Source: Bacteroidia bacterium
GTDB lineage: Bacteria; Bacteroidota; Bacteroidia; Bacteroidales; CAJPTX01
DNA length: 8,074 nt
Direction: 5' to 3'
NCBI GenBank assembly: GCA_905373665.1
Contig: CAJPTV010000100.1
Span: 1-8,074 of the forward strand
Under the pieces are notes generated by a model. That model was given only the letters and a program-made list of their open reading frames with translations, did not search any database and was not told where the DNA came from. The position numbers were made by a program, and so were the translations under genes. Below are positions 7,230 to 8,074 of this stretch, piece by piece. The first letter of the stretch is position 1; each line of letters opens with the position of its first letter.

Positions 7230-7250
7230 GTTATAAGGTTGTGTTATAAC
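7230..7250 (+). promoter_or_regulatory. Perfect inverted repeat upstream of ahpC, candidate operator
   Basis: GTTATAA (7230-7236) and TTATAAC (7244-7250) form a perfect 7-base inverted repeat with a 7-base spacer, 17 bases before the ahpC start. The core ATAA-N7-TTAT has the same geometry as the OxyR half-site ATAG-N7-CTAT, with symmetric changes. OxyR controls ahpC in several Bacteroidota, so a peroxide-responsive site is a reasonable inference. A PerR box has similar half-sites (TTATAAT) but a spacer of one base. A promoter -7-like element (TAAGGTTG, 7234-7241, one mismatch to TAnnTTTG) overlaps it. Confidence 0.45.
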
Positions 7251-7267
7251 TGAAATCTTAAAGTAAG

Positions 7268-7900
7268 ATGAGTGTATTGGTTGGAAAGCCCGCACCAAAA
7301 TTTGCAGCACCTGCTGTAGTCAACGGTGGTGAAGTCGTAGAAAACTTCTCTTTAGAACAATATATCGGTAAGAAGTATGTCCTGTTCTTCTTCTATCCTG
7401 CCGATTTTACCTTTGTCTGCCCGACGGAATTGCACGCCTTCCAAGAAGCTGCGGCGGAGTTCGAAAAGCGTAACACGCAGGTCGTAGCCTGCTCGGTAGA
7501 CTCTGCCTTCTCGCACTGGAAGTGGCTACAGACGCCCGCCAAAGAGGGGGGTATCCAAGGGGTGAAGTACCCGATGGTAGCAGACCAGTCGCATATCATC
7601 TCCGAGTCGTATGATGTGATGGCAGGCGAGATCGAGTATACCGAGGAGGGGGATATGCGTTTTGTAGGCGTCCCGCAATCTTATCGCGGGTTGTTCCTCA
7701 TTGACAAGAAGGGTGTGGTGCGTCACCAAGTGGTAAACGATATGCCCCTTGGGCGTAGCGTAGAAGAGGCATTGCGTATGGTAGACGCGTTGCAATTCTT
7801 TGAAGAGAACGGCGAGGTTTGCCCAGCGAACTGGCACAAGGGCAACGCAGGTCTGAAGCCCACGCAAGAGGGTATTGCGGACTTCTTGTCGAAAAAGTAA
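7268..7900 (+). CDS. ahpC: AhpC, typical 2-Cys peroxiredoxin (alkyl hydroperoxide reductase subunit C)
   Basis: AhpC reduces hydrogen peroxide, organic peroxides and peroxynitrite in the cytoplasm. The 210-residue length is slightly above the classic 187 and fits the Prx1/AhpC group. The peroxidatic site is FYPADFTFVCPTE, with Pro44, Thr48 and Cys51 (PxxxTxxC), and the matching Arg is Arg140 (SYRGLF). The resolving Cys is Cys185 in EVCPANW, with the C-terminal 1-CysPrx region following. SVDSAFSHWKW (76-86) is also typical. The region around 93-97 reads EGGIQ, a partial match to the GGLG motif of overoxidation-sensitive peroxiredoxins, and no clear C-terminal YF motif is seen. The ATG at 7268 is preceded by an AT-rich leader without Shine-Dalgarno. 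No ahpF follows within the window; reduction may depend on a distant AhpF or thioredoxin. It is a separate transcription unit between two terminator-like hairpins. The gene looks intact. Confidence 0.97.
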   Translation: MSVLVGKPAPKFAAPAVVNGGEVVENFSLEQYIGKKYVLFFFYPADFTFVCPTELHAFQEAAAEFEKRNTQVVACSVDSAFSHWKWLQTPAKEGGIQGVKYPMVADQSHIISESYDVMAGEIEYTEEGDMRFVGVPQSYRGLFLIDKKGVVRHQVVNDMPLGRSVEEALRMVDALQFFEENGEVCPANWHKGNAGLKPTQEGIADFLSKK

Positions 7901-7939
7901 CGGAACTAGCGCCATCTTTGCACAAAGGTGGTTTCCTCC

Positions 7940-7978
7940 AAAGGGGGCGTGACGCGGACAGCGTTACGCCCCTTTCTT
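7940..7978 (+). terminator. Strong hairpin terminator after ahpC
   Basis: The left arm 7940-7955 (AAAGGGGGCGTGACGC) pairs with the right arm 7961-7975 (GCGTTACGCCCCTTT) around the loop GGACA. There is one bulged G and one G-T wobble, giving 15 pairs. A short, T-rich tail (CTT) follows. It begins 40 bases after the ahpC stop. Because the outer pairs are A-T, it could also act as a terminator for minus-strand transcripts. Confidence 0.7.
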
Positions 7979-8003
7979 GTGTGGTTGATACACGAGAAAG
8001 GGG
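7969..8003. other. Second hairpin overlapping the ahpC terminator
   Basis: CCCCTTTCTTGTG (7969-7981) pairs with CACGAGAAAGGGG (7991-8003), with one G-T wobble and a 9-base loop. The left arm shares CCCCTTT with the right arm of the terminator, so the two cannot form fully at once. From here to the window end I see no gene. Confidence 0.5.
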
Positions 8004-8056
8004 CGGGGTTCCGGGGTCCGTTGTCTTTTCCTGATTTAGGTTGACTGATTTGTGAT

Positions 8057-8064
8057 CAAAGATA
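8057..8064 (-). promoter_or_regulatory. Possible minus-strand Bacteroidota -7 element
   Basis: The minus strand reads TATCTTTG, a full match to the Bacteroidota sigma-ABfr -7 consensus TAnnTTTG. The matching -33 element would fall outside the window. A match this short is expected a few times by chance in 16 kb of both strands, so it is only a pointer. Confidence 0.2.
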
Positions 8065-8074
8065 GGGAAATAAA

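Noticed and set aside
7526..7915. Minus-strand open frame of 129 codons opposite ahpC
   Set aside because: It lies almost wholly within the well-supported ahpC and shows no recognisable motif.
7913..7920. CATCTTTG just after ahpC as a plus-strand -7 element
   Set aside because: There is one mismatch to TAnnTTTG, and the nearest TTG is 24 bases upstream, not about 19. The downstream stretch immediately folds into the terminator.
1..8074. tRNA or rRNA genes, CRISPR arrays, insertion sequences
   Set aside because: I saw no cloverleaf, no regularly spaced repeats, and no transposase or terminal inverted repeats by reading. A tool-based scan was not possible.

Overview
The window looks like chromosomal DNA of a fairly GC-rich member of the Bacteroidales, probably Porphyromonas-like. 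This is inferred from gene content (NrfH/NrfA with split System II cytochrome c maturation genes, and a Bacteroidota-type AhpC) and from several genes that lack a Shine-Dalgarno sequence. No rRNA or marker gene is present, so the assignment is tentative. All recognised genes lie on the + strand.

Layout: 1-1829 is the 3' part of a gamma-class (N6-adenine) DNA methyltransferase, probably from a restriction-modification system, with an AT-rich block in its middle. 1911-2678 is a TauE/SafE-type membrane permease gene interrupted by one in-frame TGA. 2817-7105 is a nitrite-ammonification operon: nrfH (quinol-oxidising cytochrome c), nrfA (pentahaem nitrite reductase), resB/ccsB and ccsA (haem delivery and attachment), followed by a probable terminator. 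7268-7900 is ahpC (2-Cys peroxiredoxin) with a perfect inverted repeat in front of it and a strong hairpin behind it. The last 170 bases hold two overlapping hairpins and a possible minus-strand promoter element, but no gene.

How the genes work together: NrfH would pass electrons from menaquinol to NrfA, which reduces nitrite to ammonium outside the cytoplasmic membrane. ResB/CcsA would move haem across the membrane and attach it to both cytochromes, including the unusual CXXCK site of NrfA. AhpC removes peroxides; it is a neighbour and shows no sign of belonging to the nrf unit.

The main surprise is damage. resB is frameshifted in a run of eight C's, where seven would restore the full protein. 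NrfH has Tyr in place of the haem-ligating His in its third CXXCH motif. The permease gene has a nonsense codon. nrfA and ccsA look intact. The C8 tract could be a phase-variation switch, fixed decay or a sequencing error, and the sequence alone cannot tell these apart. I saw no wholly new system. The strongest candidate for new biology is the homopolymer in the cytochrome c maturation gene.
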